Positions 1 through 9,662 of a stretch of 64,000 nucleotides of DNA are shown piece after piece. Location of the stretch: positions 22,571 to 86,570 of the forward strand of contig NZ_JAAXPW010000008.1 of assembly GCF_012396605.1 (NCBI RefSeq). The letters run 5' to 3'. How positions within the stretch are numbered: position 1 is the first letter of the stretch; each line of letters begins with the position of its first letter. Position numbers and translations under genes: made by a program. The notes below the pieces were generated by a model. The model saw only the letters and a program-made list of their open reading frames with translations, did no database searches and was not told where the DNA came from. The DNA comes from Ureibacillus thermosphaericus. Lineage in GTDB: Bacteria; Bacillota; Bacilli; Bacillales_A; Planococcaceae.

Positions 1-1
1 A

Positions 2-1057
2 GGGAAAACAATCGTTTGCGGCGACTCCCATACTTCCACACATGGTGCGTTTGGCGCATTAGCATTTGGTATCGGTACTTCAGAAGTAGAACATGTTCTT
101 TCAACTCAAACATTATGGCAAAATAAACCAAAAACTTTGGAAGTTCGTGTAAATGGAAAACTAGGTTTTGGTGTCACTGCAAAAGATATCATATTAGCCA
201 TTATTGCAAAATGGGGAGTTGGCTTAGGTACAGGTCATATTATTGAATTTACAGGGGAAGCCATCCGTAATCTTTCAATGGAAGAGCGCATGACAATCTG
301 TAATATGTCCATTGAAGCTGGAGCAAAAGCAGGATTAATCTCACCTGACGAAAAAACGATTGAATATTTACGTGGTCGTCGTTTTGCACCGAAAGAAGAA
401 TTTGAAAAAGCAGCTGAATACTGGTTAAGTTTAGCATCTGACCCAGGATGCACCTATGATAAAGTTCTTGAAATTGATGCAAGTGAAATCGAACCGGTTG
501 TAACTTGGGGTACAAATCCATCGATGGGTACAGGTGTAACAAAAAATGTACCGACTGCAGATGATTACGAATCCGAAACAGATAAGCAAGCTTTAAGAAA
601 AGCACTAGAATATATGGGATTAGAAGAAGGGCAACCAATTACATCCATTGAAATTCAGCACGTCTTTATCGGTTCTTGTACAAATTCCCGTTTATCAGAT
701 TTGCGCACAGCAGCGAGCATTGTAAAAGGGAAGAAAGTGGCACCGGGCGTTCGAGCAATCGTTGTTCCAGGTTCTCACTCAGTGAAAAAAGCTGCTGAAG
801 AAGAAGGCTTAGATAAAATCTTTATTGAAGCTGGTTTTGAATGGCGCAATTCCGGATGTTCCGCTTGTCTTGGCATGAACGAAGACATCATTCCATCAGG
901 AGAACGTTGTGCATCCACTTCCAACCGAAACTTTGAAGGGCGTCAAGGAGCTGGAGCACGTACGCACTTAGTCAGTCCAGCAATGGCAGCAGCTGCTGCA
1001 ATCGAAGGTCGTTTCGTCGATGTCCGAGAATATTTGAAACAAAAACAAGAAGCATAG
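2..1057 (+). CDS. leuC: 3-isopropylmalate dehydratase large subunit (5' end outside window)
   Basis: Catalyses the isomerisation of 2- to 3-isopropylmalate in leucine biosynthesis, as a heterodimer with LeuD. The reading frame is open from the first bases, so the start lies upstream; about 352 of the usual ~470 residues are present. Aconitase-family signatures are visible: [13 protein letters not shown] near the window start, IGSCTNSR and [10 protein letters not shown], which carry the cysteines of the 4Fe-4S cluster, and the [10 protein letters not shown] substrate loop. leuD follows after 18 bp, so the two are co-transcribed and end at the hairpin near 1682. Confidence 0.96.
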   Translation, partial: GKTIVCGDSHTSTHGAFGALAFGIGTSEVEHVLSTQTLWQNKPKTLEVRVNGKLGFGVTAKDIILAIIAKWGVGLGTGHIIEFTGEAIRNLSMEERMTICNMSIEAGAKAGLISPDEKTIEYLRGRRFAPKEEFEKAAEYWLSLASDPGCTYDKVLEIDASEIEPVVTWGTNPSMGTGVTKNVPTADDYESETDKQALRKALEYMGLEEGQPITSIEIQHVFIGSCTNSRLSDLRTAASIVKGKKVAPGVRAIVVPGSHSVKKAAEEEGLDKIFIEAGFEWRNSGCSACLGMNEDIIPSGERCASTSNRNFEGRQGAGARTHLVSPAMAAAAAIEGRFVDVREYLKQKQEA

Positions 1058-1075
1058 TTGAAAGGCGGGTTAAAA

Positions 1076-1669
1076 ATGGAGCCAATTAATATCATCAAAA
1101 GTGTCATAGCACCATTGGATCGAAAAAATGTTGATACAGATCAAATCATTTCAAAGGAATTTTTAAAACGTATTGAACGTACTGGATTTGGTAAATATTT
1201 GTTTTACCATTGGCGTTACGACGAAAATGGAAATGAAATTTCAGACTTCGTATTAAATAAACCCGAATATAAAGAAGCAAAAATTCTAGTAGCACAGGAT
1301 AACTTTGGTTGTGGTTCGTCCCGGGAACACGCACCATGGGCGATATTGGATTACGGATTTAGAGTGATTATCGCTCCAAGCTTTGCAGATATTTTCCATA
1401 ACAACTGCTTCAAAAATGGAATTTTGCCTGTTAAATTAAAAGAAGTAGAAGTGGACGAAATATTGGAGAAAGGACTCCAAAAACCTTATATAGTGGAAGT
1501 AAATCTATCTGAACAAACTGTCACAGGGGAAGATGGAGCAGTTTACCACTTTAACATCGACCCATACTACAAAGAAATGTTGTTAAATGGTTGGGATGAA
1601 ATTGCTTTAACATTTAAATATGAAGATAAAATTAAAGAATATGAAGAAAAACGAATTGTATTTAAATAA
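1076..1669 (+). CDS. leuD: 3-isopropylmalate dehydratase small subunit
   Basis: Swivel-domain subunit that pairs with LeuC. It is 197 residues, the normal length. DNFGCGSSREHAPWAI is the family's substrate-binding signature, followed by IIAPSFADIFHNNCFKNGILP. I chose ATG 1076 because AAAGGCGGG lies just upstream; an in-frame TTG at 1058 would abut the leuC stop and has no RBS. It is the last gene of the leu operon, with a terminator 12 bp after the stop. Confidence 0.96.
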   Translation: MEPINIIKSVIAPLDRKNVDTDQIISKEFLKRIERTGFGKYLFYHWRYDENGNEISDFVLNKPEYKEAKILVAQDNFGCGSSREHAPWAILDYGFRVIIAPSFADIFHNNCFKNGILPVKLKEVEVDEILEKGLQKPYIVEVNLSEQTVTGEDGAVYHFNIDPYYKEMLLNGWDEIALTFKYEDKIKEYEEKRIVFK

Positions 1670-1681
1670 ATTTATTAAAAA

Positions 1682-1708
1682 AGGGCGTCATTTCGGACGC
1701 TCTTTTTA
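1682..1708 (+). terminator. Rho-independent terminator of the leu operon
   Basis: An 8-bp GC-rich stem (AGGGCGTC / GGACGCTCT) is followed by five T residues, directly after leuD. Confidence 0.85.
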
Positions 1709-1909
1709 ATGTAATAAAATACGGTTGAGAATTGTTCTTAAAAAGCTCTAATAAATACACTATATATTCTCGTTTAAACCGTTTATATATTGTCATCAGT
1801 CTTTAATGCAGGAGTTTTATCTCGAAAATTTTTCTAATTAATTATATTGATTAATAAGGAAGTGGAAAGTTTTGTTGGCATCCAAAAAACTTCACTATTG
1901 GTGTAATTT

Positions 1910-1944
1910 AAAAAAATGATGCGGCTCCAAAAAAGAGACCGCAT
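1910..1944 (-). terminator. Terminator of the C39-like lipoprotein gene
   Basis: Read on the minus strand, ATGCGGTCTC pairs with GAGCCGCAT (one bulge) around an A/T loop, then a run of T follows. It sits about 60 bp past the stop at 2005. Confidence 0.75.
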
Positions 1945-2004
1945 AAAACTTCATCTTGTGAATTTTTGTCTCAAATGAGAAAATTCATGAAAGTGCTACA
2001 ATCG

Positions 2005-3024
2005 CTACAATATTACCAATGCATGGGAACCTAACTGTTTATAAGTACGGAAAAATGTTTTTTCATCAATTTTCTCGATACCTGTTAATGGATTCATAAT
2101 CGTCACTTTTCCATTTTGATAACCAGTCAACACTACTGCATGTAAATTCTTATAAACCCCATGCTTTTGATTTGTTCCTTCAATTACCCAATGACTAAAT
2201 TTGCGTGGTTCTTTCCAATCGATTGTTACCCATGTTAATACAGGAACACCAGATTTAACATAGTCAATTAGTTCTTGTTTCGTGGCATTCGTTATATCTA
2301 ATGCTCGGAATTCCAAATTGTTTTCTGCTAATACTTTATTTGCAACATCTACCAATGGTGGAGCATATACATAATAACCGCCATCTTTTTCTTTCGGATC
2401 CCCAGCATAAGCTTTATTTGGATCTGGCCCATATGTGACGCCATTTTTTGTATATACTTTTGATTTAGGTAAATATTCATTCATTTGAAGCTTATCCATT
2501 TTGATGCCATAGTAATTTAAAATGGCAGTCAATGATGTAATTTCACAACCGTTTGGTAATTCAGGATTTTGCAGTACCACTGGCACCTTTAAACTGTCTT
2601 TAGGTGAAACATTGAACGTTTCAATTTGTATAATTGGTTTTGAAGGATTAAATACAATACTTTCTCGAGATTGCTCCATCCATTCTCCATGATCCGTAAT
2701 GCGATAAATAACAATATCATAAAGTACTTCGGGAAATACTTGCTCAAAATGAACCATTCCGTTTTGGTCAACAATTCCTCGCTCAATCTCTTGCTTTGTT
2801 TCAAAATCAAATAATGCAACCCCTAATTTGGCCACGCTTTCTTTGCTAGAAAATTCCACCGTTTGAACCGTCAACACTTCTTGTGATTCCATAGAAAGCT
2901 GCATTGGGCTATATTGTTGATTGCTCGATAACTTTAATTCTTCACTCTCAATCATACTTCCACAACCAGTTAGTAATGCGATGGACATACCGAATAAAAT
3001 TGCTGATTGATTTTTTATCTTCAT
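2005..3024 (-). CDS. Lipoprotein with C39-like peptidase domain
   Basis: 339 residues. The N-terminus has a basic start, a hydrophobic run and the lipobox LTGC at about residue 20, so the protein should be anchored to the outer face of the membrane. Residues ~60-140 form an Ig/CNA-like region; residues ~145-339 match peptidase C39-like folds, with the candidate catalytic Cys in LPNGCEITS, a His in NLHAVVLTGY and an Asn/Asp in MNPLTG. C39-like domains cut peptide bonds, but the substrate is unknown here. The RBS AGAGGTG precedes ATG 3024. It stands alone with its own terminator. Confidence 0.8.
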   Translation of the reverse strand: MKIKNQSAILFGMSIALLTGCGSMIESEELKLSSNQQYSPMQLSMESQEVLTVQTVEFSSKESVAKLGVALFDFETKQEIERGIVDQNGMVHFEQVFPEVLYDIVIYRITDHGEWMEQSRESIVFNPSKPIIQIETFNVSPKDSLKVPVVLQNPELPNGCEITSLTAILNYYGIKMDKLQMNEYLPKSKVYTKNGVTYGPDPNKAYAGDPKEKDGGYYVYAPPLVDVANKVLAENNLEFRALDITNATKQELIDYVKSGVPVLTWVTIDWKEPRKFSHWVIEGTNQKHGVYKNLHAVVLTGYQNGKVTIMNPLTGIEKIDEKTFFRTYKQLGSHALVIL

Positions 3025-3292
3025 GATGCCACCTCTAATGTAATTCTCAAAAAACGTTATCGCTTTTTTACTATTAATTCCTAAGCGTATTTTCCTACAA
3101 AACTTTATATTATTTTTACATTTATCAAAAAAAAAATACTAACATTTCTGTTTTTCCAAAAAACGAATAAGTTCAAATGACTAATTTGTAAAAAAACCGT
3201 GAGCATCTTTTCTTATTTTCACTTTAGATACAATTTCCAATAAAAGAAACCATATATAATTATACTATATAAAAGGATAAAGGATTGATTCG

Positions 3293-5134
3293 ATGATTGG
3301 AAAAAATAGTTTTTTAACAAAAACCAATAACGGATTCACTGAGAAATTAAAAACACTTTCTTCAAAAGTAGAAAAAAATGCGTATATAAAATATACTTCC
3401 AATAAATTAAAACAACTGATTGAAGATGCTGAATCTCCATATATCGTATTATTTATTGGTAAGGAAAAAGCAGGAAAAACTTCACTAATCAATGCACTCA
3501 TTGGTAGAAATATACTGCCTGAAGGAAACAGAACGCATGTAAATACTTTGATTCGGTACGGAAAAAAAGAAAGAATAAAGGCAATATTTGTAGATGGAAC
3601 AATTGTTCATTTCGATATGAAACATTTACATCTATTCATTGATACAAATACACTTGTTGGGGATATTCTCCGAAAATATTTGAGTTATATAGAGATTTAT
3701 ATTGACTGTGAAATACTAAAGAACGTCATATTTATTGATTCGGCACCGTTGGAAGCAGGGCAAAAAGGGGATTTATATATATCTGAAACGCTTATACAGC
3801 GAGCAGACGATGTGTTTTGGGTATTGAATCATGACACAGTGTTATTACAAGAAGAATTAGATCAATTAAAGAAGATTCATCAAATGGGGAAAAAGCCATT
3901 TTTTATTTTGAACACTAGCAAATATGAAGACAAAATTATAGAAGATTTTATCGCATCTGAAAAAAAACGCTACGGTGATTTCGTCGAAGAATTTATTGGT
4001 GTTTCCATCCAACAAGCGATGGAGGCAAAAAAATCCCATAATATGCAGCTTTATATTGATAGCCATATTAACGTCTTGCATACTAAAATAAACCATTTAT
4101 CGAAGCAAAACATAAAAAGGGCTAAAAACATTGCCTTTCGATTTAAACAGTGGATTGAATTATTCGAAAGGGAAGTAAAGTTAATACCGGAACGCGAACC
4201 TTATTTGTCCGCTGCAAATTATATGAAAAATCTAGCAACATTCAATAATACGATAGAACGTTCAAGCTATGAAAGAGATTTAAAAATCTTATCTGAATAT
4301 GAAAAAGAATATGCTCATATTAGCCAAATATTTAAAAATATTCAAACGCTATACCAGTTACTACAAGTTCTTGAATTTGAAAAATATTTAAAAGACGACA
4401 GAGTTGATCTATTTGTTACACTTGCAATAAAGTATCATGAAAAAGTGCGAGAATATCGAAAACTTCATAGTGAATATATGCTGGAATATCAATATTTTGA
4501 AAAACAAGAAAAGAAGCTTTTACGTAAAAAGTTTGTAAAACCATTAATTCAAGACAATTCTAATGAAATCAATTTATTATTAAAGAAGGCAGAACATCTG
4601 AATCAATTACAGTGTAAGTGTAAAGATGCATATAATTCTATTAAAAGACTTGAACTTGATTTACTTAACGATTTATATAATACCCAAGATCATATTAATG
4701 ATTTAACTCAACAACAACTTGAAAAAATAATGAATAAAGCTCATTTATTAAATAGCAACAGAAAAAAACAGCAGAGGAATATAGAAAAATATGTAAATAA
4801 ATTAAATGAGTTTCAATGTATACGTGAAATACAAGAATTTCTTCAGCAAGAAATGAAACCATTATTAGAAAATGAATCTTTGCCATATTCACAAGAAGAA
4901 CTTCATCATGTTTTATCAACAATCGATCATATTTCAAATGTTGATTTTTCAACCGAAGCATTATTATCTAATATTACGATTGACTCAATAGAACAGAATC
5001 TCACTATATCTGTAGATTTTGAAGAAAAATATTCATTTTATCCTTTAAATTTAACAGAATCAGATATAGTATCCGAAATTCCTCCAATTCCGATGGCAAT
5101 CGATTTTCAACAGATTTTGAATTTCGATCATTAA
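3293..5134 (+). CDS. Dynamin-like GTPase domain protein
   Basis: 613 residues. A P-loop GKEKAGKTSLINAL lies at residues ~55-68, followed by a conserved Thr (NRTHVNTLI) as in dynamin-family switch I. The G3 position reads FIDSAPLEAG instead of the usual DxPG, and FFILNTSKYED stands where N/TKxD is expected. Residues ~260-540 are highly charged and predicted helical or coiled-coil, typical of the dynamin stalk. The family remodels or tethers membranes. No partner gene is adjacent and the gene looks monocistronic. The atypical G3 makes GTP hydrolysis less certain. Confidence 0.65.
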   Translation: MIGKNSFLTKTNNGFTEKLKTLSSKVEKNAYIKYTSNKLKQLIEDAESPYIVLFIGKEKAGKTSLINALIGRNILPEGNRTHVNTLIRYGKKERIKAIFVDGTIVHFDMKHLHLFIDTNTLVGDILRKYLSYIEIYIDCEILKNVIFIDSAPLEAGQKGDLYISETLIQRADDVFWVLNHDTVLLQEELDQLKKIHQMGKKPFFILNTSKYEDKIIEDFIASEKKRYGDFVEEFIGVSIQQAMEAKKSHNMQLYIDSHINVLHTKINHLSKQNIKRAKNIAFRFKQWIELFEREVKLIPEREPYLSAANYMKNLATFNNTIERSSYERDLKILSEYEKEYAHISQIFKNIQTLYQLLQVLEFEKYLKDDRVDLFVTLAIKYHEKVREYRKLHSEYMLEYQYFEKQEKKLLRKKFVKPLIQDNSNEINLLLKKAEHLNQLQCKCKDAYNSIKRLELDLLNDLYNTQDHINDLTQQQLEKIMNKAHLLNSNRKKQQRNIEKYVNKLNEFQCIREIQEFLQQEMKPLLENESLPYSQEELHHVLSTIDHISNVDFSTEALLSNITIDSIEQNLTISVDFEEKYSFYPLNLTESDIVSEIPPIPMAIDFQQILNFDH

Positions 5135-5268
5135 TCACAAAATTGTCGGCTGAAAAAGACGGTCCCTTTGTAACTGTGGCGCAACTTTAGTCCAATTTAT
5201 TTGCGATGAGGATATTAGAAACTTGTTTCGACTACCGCAGAAGCAAAGATTTATGTTCATTAAGTAAA

Positions 5269-5310
5269 ATGGTGTCTAGAAAGCTTTCGACTTTCTAGAC
5301 ACCATTTTTA
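5269..5310. terminator. Bidirectional terminator
   Basis: A perfect 15-bp inverted repeat (arms 5269-5283 and 5291-5305, loop CTTTCGA) with T-rich tails on both strands. It serves the GTPase gene on plus and yfkAB on minus. Confidence 0.85.
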
Positions 5311-6420
5311 TTTCTTAGCTGAACCACTTTCAAATGTTACATTAGGATAATACATGTTTTTCACAAGCACATTAGGGCCTAAACATTTCACAGCTGGACA
5401 ATGGCAATTTAATGATTTTGCTAAAGGTGTATCCAACCACTTATCAAAGATTTCTACTAATGAATCTGATTGAATATTTCCAAGAGGAGGAGTGTCACCA
5501 AAATCAGTGACAATAACGTCTCCTGTAAAGATATTGACGTTTAAACGAGAACGGCCATCCGGATCATTGCGCAACGTCACATTTTTTGCTTCTTTTAATC
5601 GTTTTAACAATGCTAAATCTTCTTCTTTCTTACTGCAATGATAAAACGGAAGTGTACCAAATAGCATCCACGTATTTTCATCTCGAATGTCGAGTAAATG
5701 GCGAATGGCATCGCGTGTTTCATCCAATGAAAGACTTGTTAATGACGAAGCGAAATCGGATGGGTACATTGGGTGTATTTCGTGCCTTTTACACTTCATT
5801 TCATGAACTACTTGATGATGAATCTGTTCAATGTATGGAACCGTTTTTTTGTTCAACATCGTTTCCGCCGAAACCATGACACCTTGTTCACTTAAAGCGC
5901 GAGCATTTTCAATCATACGTTCAAACAATTTCGCTCTCTGTTCATAAGTTGGTTTTCTATCCATCATCGCAAAGCCCGTTTCAACGAATTCATCAATCGT
6001 ACTCCAATTGTGAGAAATATGGAGCACATCAATATAAGGCGCAATTTCCAAATATCTTTCTAAATCAAGGGTTAAATTCGAATTAATTTGCGTACGAATT
6101 CCTCGTTCATGGGCATATTGTAAAATTGGTTTCACATAATGTTGAATTGATTTTTTGCTAAGCATTGGCTCTCCGCCAGTTATACTCAAAGACCTTAATG
6201 TTGGAATTTCGTCCAATCGTTTTAACAGTAATTCAAGAGGTAGTGCATCTGGATCTTTTGTTTGTAAAGTGTATCCAACCGCACAATGAGCACAGCGCAT
6301 ATTGCATAAATAAGTTGTTGTAAACTCAATATTCGACAATACAAGTTTTCCGTATTGCATAACATCTAAATAACTTTCCCACGGATCATAATTTGGAGTA
6401 ATTTTTTCTAAAGTAGTCAT
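5308..6420 (-). CDS. yfkAB: Radical SAM / CxCxxxxC protein YfkAB
   Basis: 370 residues. The radical SAM cluster motif is CNMRCAHC near residue 40, with SITGGEPML as the SAM-binding GGE motif. The C-terminus carries CHCPAVKC, the CxCxxxxC motif that names the YfkAB family. In Bacillus the product is an uncharacterised radical SAM enzyme, so the substrate is not known. Here it is one intact ORF, whereas the first B. subtilis annotation split it into yfkA and yfkB. It is transcribed alone and ends at the hairpin at 5269. Confidence 0.88.
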   Translation of the reverse strand: MTTLEKITPNYDPWESYLDVMQYGKLVLSNIEFTTTYLCNMRCAHCAVGYTLQTKDPDALPLELLLKRLDEIPTLRSLSITGGEPMLSKKSIQHYVKPILQYAHERGIRTQINSNLTLDLERYLEIAPYIDVLHISHNWSTIDEFVETGFAMMDRKPTYEQRAKLFERMIENARALSEQGVMVSAETMLNKKTVPYIEQIHHQVVHEMKCKRHEIHPMYPSDFASSLTSLSLDETRDAIRHLLDIRDENTWMLFGTLPFYHCSKKEEDLALLKRLKEAKNVTLRNDPDGRSRLNVNIFTGDVIVTDFGDTPPLGNIQSDSLVEIFDKWLDTPLAKSLNCHCPAVKCLGPNVLVKNMYYPNVTFESGSAKK

Positions 6421-6550
6421 ATCTTTCGAATCTCTTCCTTTCCAACTAACTATTTTCTCATAGTTTGCTAGTTTCGAAAACTAAAATTGCAGCAAATAGA
6501 ACATTTTTCATAATATATCAGTAAACATTTAGCTAAACTACAACAAAAAA

Positions 6551-6580
6551 TTCCATCAATAATCGGAATTATTGATGGAA
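6551..6580 (-). terminator. Terminator overlapping the end of the beta-helix gene
   Basis: A perfect 13-bp inverted repeat (6551-6563 / 6568-6580) is followed on the minus strand by TTTTTTG. The stop codon at 6556-6558 lies inside the distal arm. Confidence 0.8.
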
Positions 6581-8472
6581 CTATTATTTTCGCTATAGTA
6601 CACATCACCGTATTTATTTTCAACGATGGTTTTGACGATTTCAATTTTTGAATTGTTTAATGCTTGCACATTATAGCGATATTTGTCATTGCGAATAATG
6701 CTATTTTCTACATAGATTTTTGATTGATTTTGCGCATGTAAATCTGAATGCGCTCCATCTGTTAATTGCACACTCATGAGCTCTAATATGGATTCGTAAT
6801 CAATCCAAATTTGAGCTTGTAAATGTTTCGAAATAAAACTTTCTTGAATATACACTTCACTGTGGTTTTGAATAAATAAAGCATTTCGTTTCCCTTGATA
6901 AATCTCAGAATTATTCAATATAACGGAACTATCATTGACAACAATTTGAGCTAAATCATGTTGGAAGATTTGACTATGATAGAAAAAGAAGTTTGAATCT
7001 TTCAAAACCTTTACTCCATAGGATTTTCCATTATATATTTGGCAATGTTCGAATTTTGCAGTGGAATGATCATTTATTTCAATTTGTACATTCATACTAT
7101 TATGAAACTTCGTGTGAATTGCGTAAATCTCACAACGATGTAACAGAAATATACTTTTACCACGTTGAAAATCCGAATTGCTTAAATAAATTTTTACCTT
7201 TGATTTACATGCAATATGGGGCATTTGGTTGTAATAAAAGTTGCACCCGTCTACTTCCACCAATGAATTTGTCACTGCCAATATTCCGTTTCCGTTATTT
7301 TCTGAAATTTCACAGCGGTATACTCTCATGATTCCGCGATCAACATTAATAGCGGAATTGTTGTTTTGCGTAATTTGACATTGGAGGAGCATACACTCAG
7401 ATTTTTTTTCTACATATATTCCAACGTGTCGGCCATTTACAATTAAACAATCTTTCATAGAACAAAACGACTTTTCGGTGATTGCCACTTGAGCGGATAA
7501 ATGATCTTTAATAACCGTTTCATTACAATTGACTATAGATTCTTTACTTATTAATAATCCATTTTCATGTCCTGAATGAATTTCACAACGCTCAATTTGC
7601 ATTTTAGATTTTTTTCTTGCTTGAACATTGATATTATGATGATTTGAAATCTCACAATGGGATAGTGTTCCATCACTATTTTGCAAGATGACACCGCATT
7701 CATTTCCATGTTGAATTGTGCATTGCTTTCCATTCAATACACTATTGTCAACAAAGAGTTGAGTAGCATTATGGGAGTAAAGAATGGTTGAATGTAAAAA
7801 AACATCTGAAGCTTCTTCGACTACAATTCCAAATCCTTCACCACGTTCAATTGAACTATTAAAATCCATGTATGTTGATCTTTCCACTGAAATTTGTCTT
7901 TCTGCGTGATGGTGCAAATGGCATTTCTTTGTTTGCATAAAAGATTGATCTGTGATCCAAAATCCTTTCAAAGCATTTGAACATTCACATGATTCTAAAA
8001 AAGCTTTTGAGTTTTTTGCAAAAAGCTGCATTTTTCCATTATGATGAAACTTGCAGTTGATAAATACACCATTACTATTATTTAGGAGTGCGATTCCTAC
8101 TTCTTTTGCTTTTCTAAAATTGCTATTAACACCTTTTAAATATCCTCCGTTTACTGTAATGAGTACATCCACATTTCCTTCGATGATGCAGTGTTCAAAA
8201 ATCGCTTCACCCTCAACATATAATTGGGCAGTCGGTGAAACTTTCATTTTTTTAAACGTAATACGAACGTTCTTGGGAATGATAAACATTCCTTCAATAA
8301 CGGTTTGACCATTCCCATCACCAATGAGTGTCATATCTTTTTCAAATTGAATTGATTCTTTATATTTTTTAGGTAACAGCTGTACTGCTTCACCGTTACT
8401 CGCTTTAGCTAATGCACCTTTTAGTGTTTTATATTTTGAAAACATCAAATTGTAAAACAAACGAATTACCAT
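6556..8472 (-). CDS. Right-handed parallel beta-helix repeat protein
   Basis: 638 residues made almost wholly of degenerate ~22-residue coils of the type N/S-S-x-x-x-x-x-x-C-x-I-x-x-x-x-x-x-G-I-x-V, as in pectate-lyase/NosD-type beta helices. Examples are GIALLNNSNGVFINCKF, GFGIVVEEASDVFLHSTI and GILAVTNSLVEVDGCNFYYN. There is no signal peptide or membrane segment, so it is probably cytoplasmic or released by another route. No catalytic residues can be assigned; it could be structural (for example spore-associated) rather than enzymatic. The RBS AGGAGGGG precedes ATG 8472. Confidence 0.75.
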   Translation of the reverse strand: MVIRLFYNLMFSKYKTLKGALAKASNGEAVQLLPKKYKESIQFEKDMTLIGDGNGQTVIEGMFIIPKNVRITFKKMKVSPTAQLYVEGEAIFEHCIIEGNVDVLITVNGGYLKGVNSNFRKAKEVGIALLNNSNGVFINCKFHHNGKMQLFAKNSKAFLESCECSNALKGFWITDQSFMQTKKCHLHHHAERQISVERSTYMDFNSSIERGEGFGIVVEEASDVFLHSTILYSHNATQLFVDNSVLNGKQCTIQHGNECGVILQNSDGTLSHCEISNHHNINVQARKKSKMQIERCEIHSGHENGLLISKESIVNCNETVIKDHLSAQVAITEKSFCSMKDCLIVNGRHVGIYVEKKSECMLLQCQITQNNNSAINVDRGIMRVYRCEISENNGNGILAVTNSLVEVDGCNFYYNQMPHIACKSKVKIYLSNSDFQRGKSIFLLHRCEIYAIHTKFHNSMNVQIEINDHSTAKFEHCQIYNGKSYGVKVLKDSNFFFYHSQIFQHDLAQIVVNDSSVILNNSEIYQGKRNALFIQNHSEVYIQESFISKHLQAQIWIDYESILELMSVQLTDGAHSDLHAQNQSKIYVENSIIRNDKYRYNVQALNNSKIEIVKTIVENKYGDVYYSENNSSINNSDY

Positions 8473-8804
8473 TTAACCCCTCCTAAAAACTTACATATAA
8501 CTATTCTCACTAAAAAATTGGAATTCTAATCCTTTTTTAATGAAACTAAGTAAAAAAATGATGTCGTTATAAGGGGTCTTCGTTAAAATGGTATAAGGAT
8601 TTAATTCCTTCTTCAGTAAGGACAGAGGAGTAAAGTGGTCATTTCCTTGAATAAGTGTATAAAAGCCATTTGGGGTTGTGGTGAGAAGTATTGAAATTTA
8701 AGTCATAATGGTGAGTACGCTTCATTTTATGAAATGTTAAATTTTTATATTAAAGGTTTTCTCAAATAAGGACGCAATGAAAATTAAAGAAGGGAAGAAA
8801 ATAC
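8473..8804. other. Intergenic region between divergent genes
   Basis: 332 bp holding the upstream regions of the beta-helix gene (minus) and the membrane protein gene (plus). I see RBS sequences at both ends but no convincing promoter, repeat or small ORF. Confidence 0.5.
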
Positions 8805-9359
8805 ATGAGAAGCAGGTTTACAAGGGCGGTATTATTTGCAGCATTAATCATAATTCTGGCCTTTTTGTTCCAACAGATTACAATTCAATTTTCAGGTGAA
8901 GGGTTTGACACGCCGCAAGAAGCATTGCCAAAAGATGCAGAGTATGAGTGGATTGAAGGGCCGAAAACAGAAAAAGAACATCGATATTTCTTTTTGTCCA
9001 ATGGAAACTATTTTGGTACGGGTGTAGCAAAGAAAAATTTGAAAGGATGGTCAAGCGGTAACGGTGTATACGCAAAGCTGCCAAAGCGTTTAAATGAAAA
9101 TGAAATCACTTCCGCTCATTCTGATGGAAAAATTCTATATGGATTAATAAATAAAGAAGGACAAGTAGAAGTGATCGTAAATGGTGAAAAAGCAACATTG
9201 CTCAATCTTTCAACATTACCAAAAGAAACAATTGATTTATATAAGGTAAATGATTATTTCATTTGGTATGTTGATTTGGAAAAACTCCAAGATTCCGAAC
9301 ATTTTCATATAGTAGTCAAAAATGATAAAGATGAAATCTTAAGTGAATTATCAATATAA
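8805..9359 (+). CDS. Membrane-anchored protein of unknown function
   Basis: 184 residues. An N-terminal Arg-rich start and one hydrophobic segment (residues ~8-24) suggest a single-pass anchor with an extracellular C-terminal domain. The rest is beta-rich and reads like a repeated propeller-type pattern (YFFLSNGNYFGTG, HSDGKILYGLINKEG), but no family is recognised. The RBS GAAGGGAAG precedes ATG 8805. Confidence 0.65.
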   Translation: MRSRFTRAVLFAALIIILAFLFQQITIQFSGEGFDTPQEALPKDAEYEWIEGPKTEKEHRYFFLSNGNYFGTGVAKKNLKGWSSGNGVYAKLPKRLNENEITSAHSDGKILYGLINKEGQVEVIVNGEKATLLNLSTLPKETIDLYKVNDYFIWYVDLEKLQDSEHFHIVVKNDKDEILSELSI

Positions 9360-9662
9360 TAACTGACTAGAAATAGGGAATAATTAATAGAAAATCTCTC
9401 TTTAATTTTTTTATTGTTAAGTATAAACTATAATTAGCATTATCCAAAATATTCATAGAATTCATGAATGTAGCATTTTTATACACATCGTTGAATTCTT
9501 GAATCTTTTGGAATAAAATTTAATTGCCCAAATGGGTCATAAAAATCTCTAATGACAAAACATAATTTTAATGTAATTTACTTATGAAGATAAGTGAGTT
9601 ATGATTGGTCATGGAGAAAAGAACTAGCAAGCCTTTTCAAAATTTATATAGGGGGATTACAT
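9360..9662. promoter_or_regulatory. Aconitase upstream region with candidate promoter
   Basis: A sigma-A-like promoter fits TTGAAT (9491-9496), a 17-bp spacer and TAAAAT (9514-9519). A dyad ATTCAT-N7-ATGAAT lies at 9451-9469, suitable for a regulator; Bacillus citB is controlled by CcpC and CodY, but neither site can be assigned here. The RBS AGGGGG is just before the start at 9663. Confidence 0.45.

Noticed and set aside
249..638. 129-residue minus-strand frame over leuC
   Set aside because: Leu-rich antisense shadow of a conserved enzyme gene.
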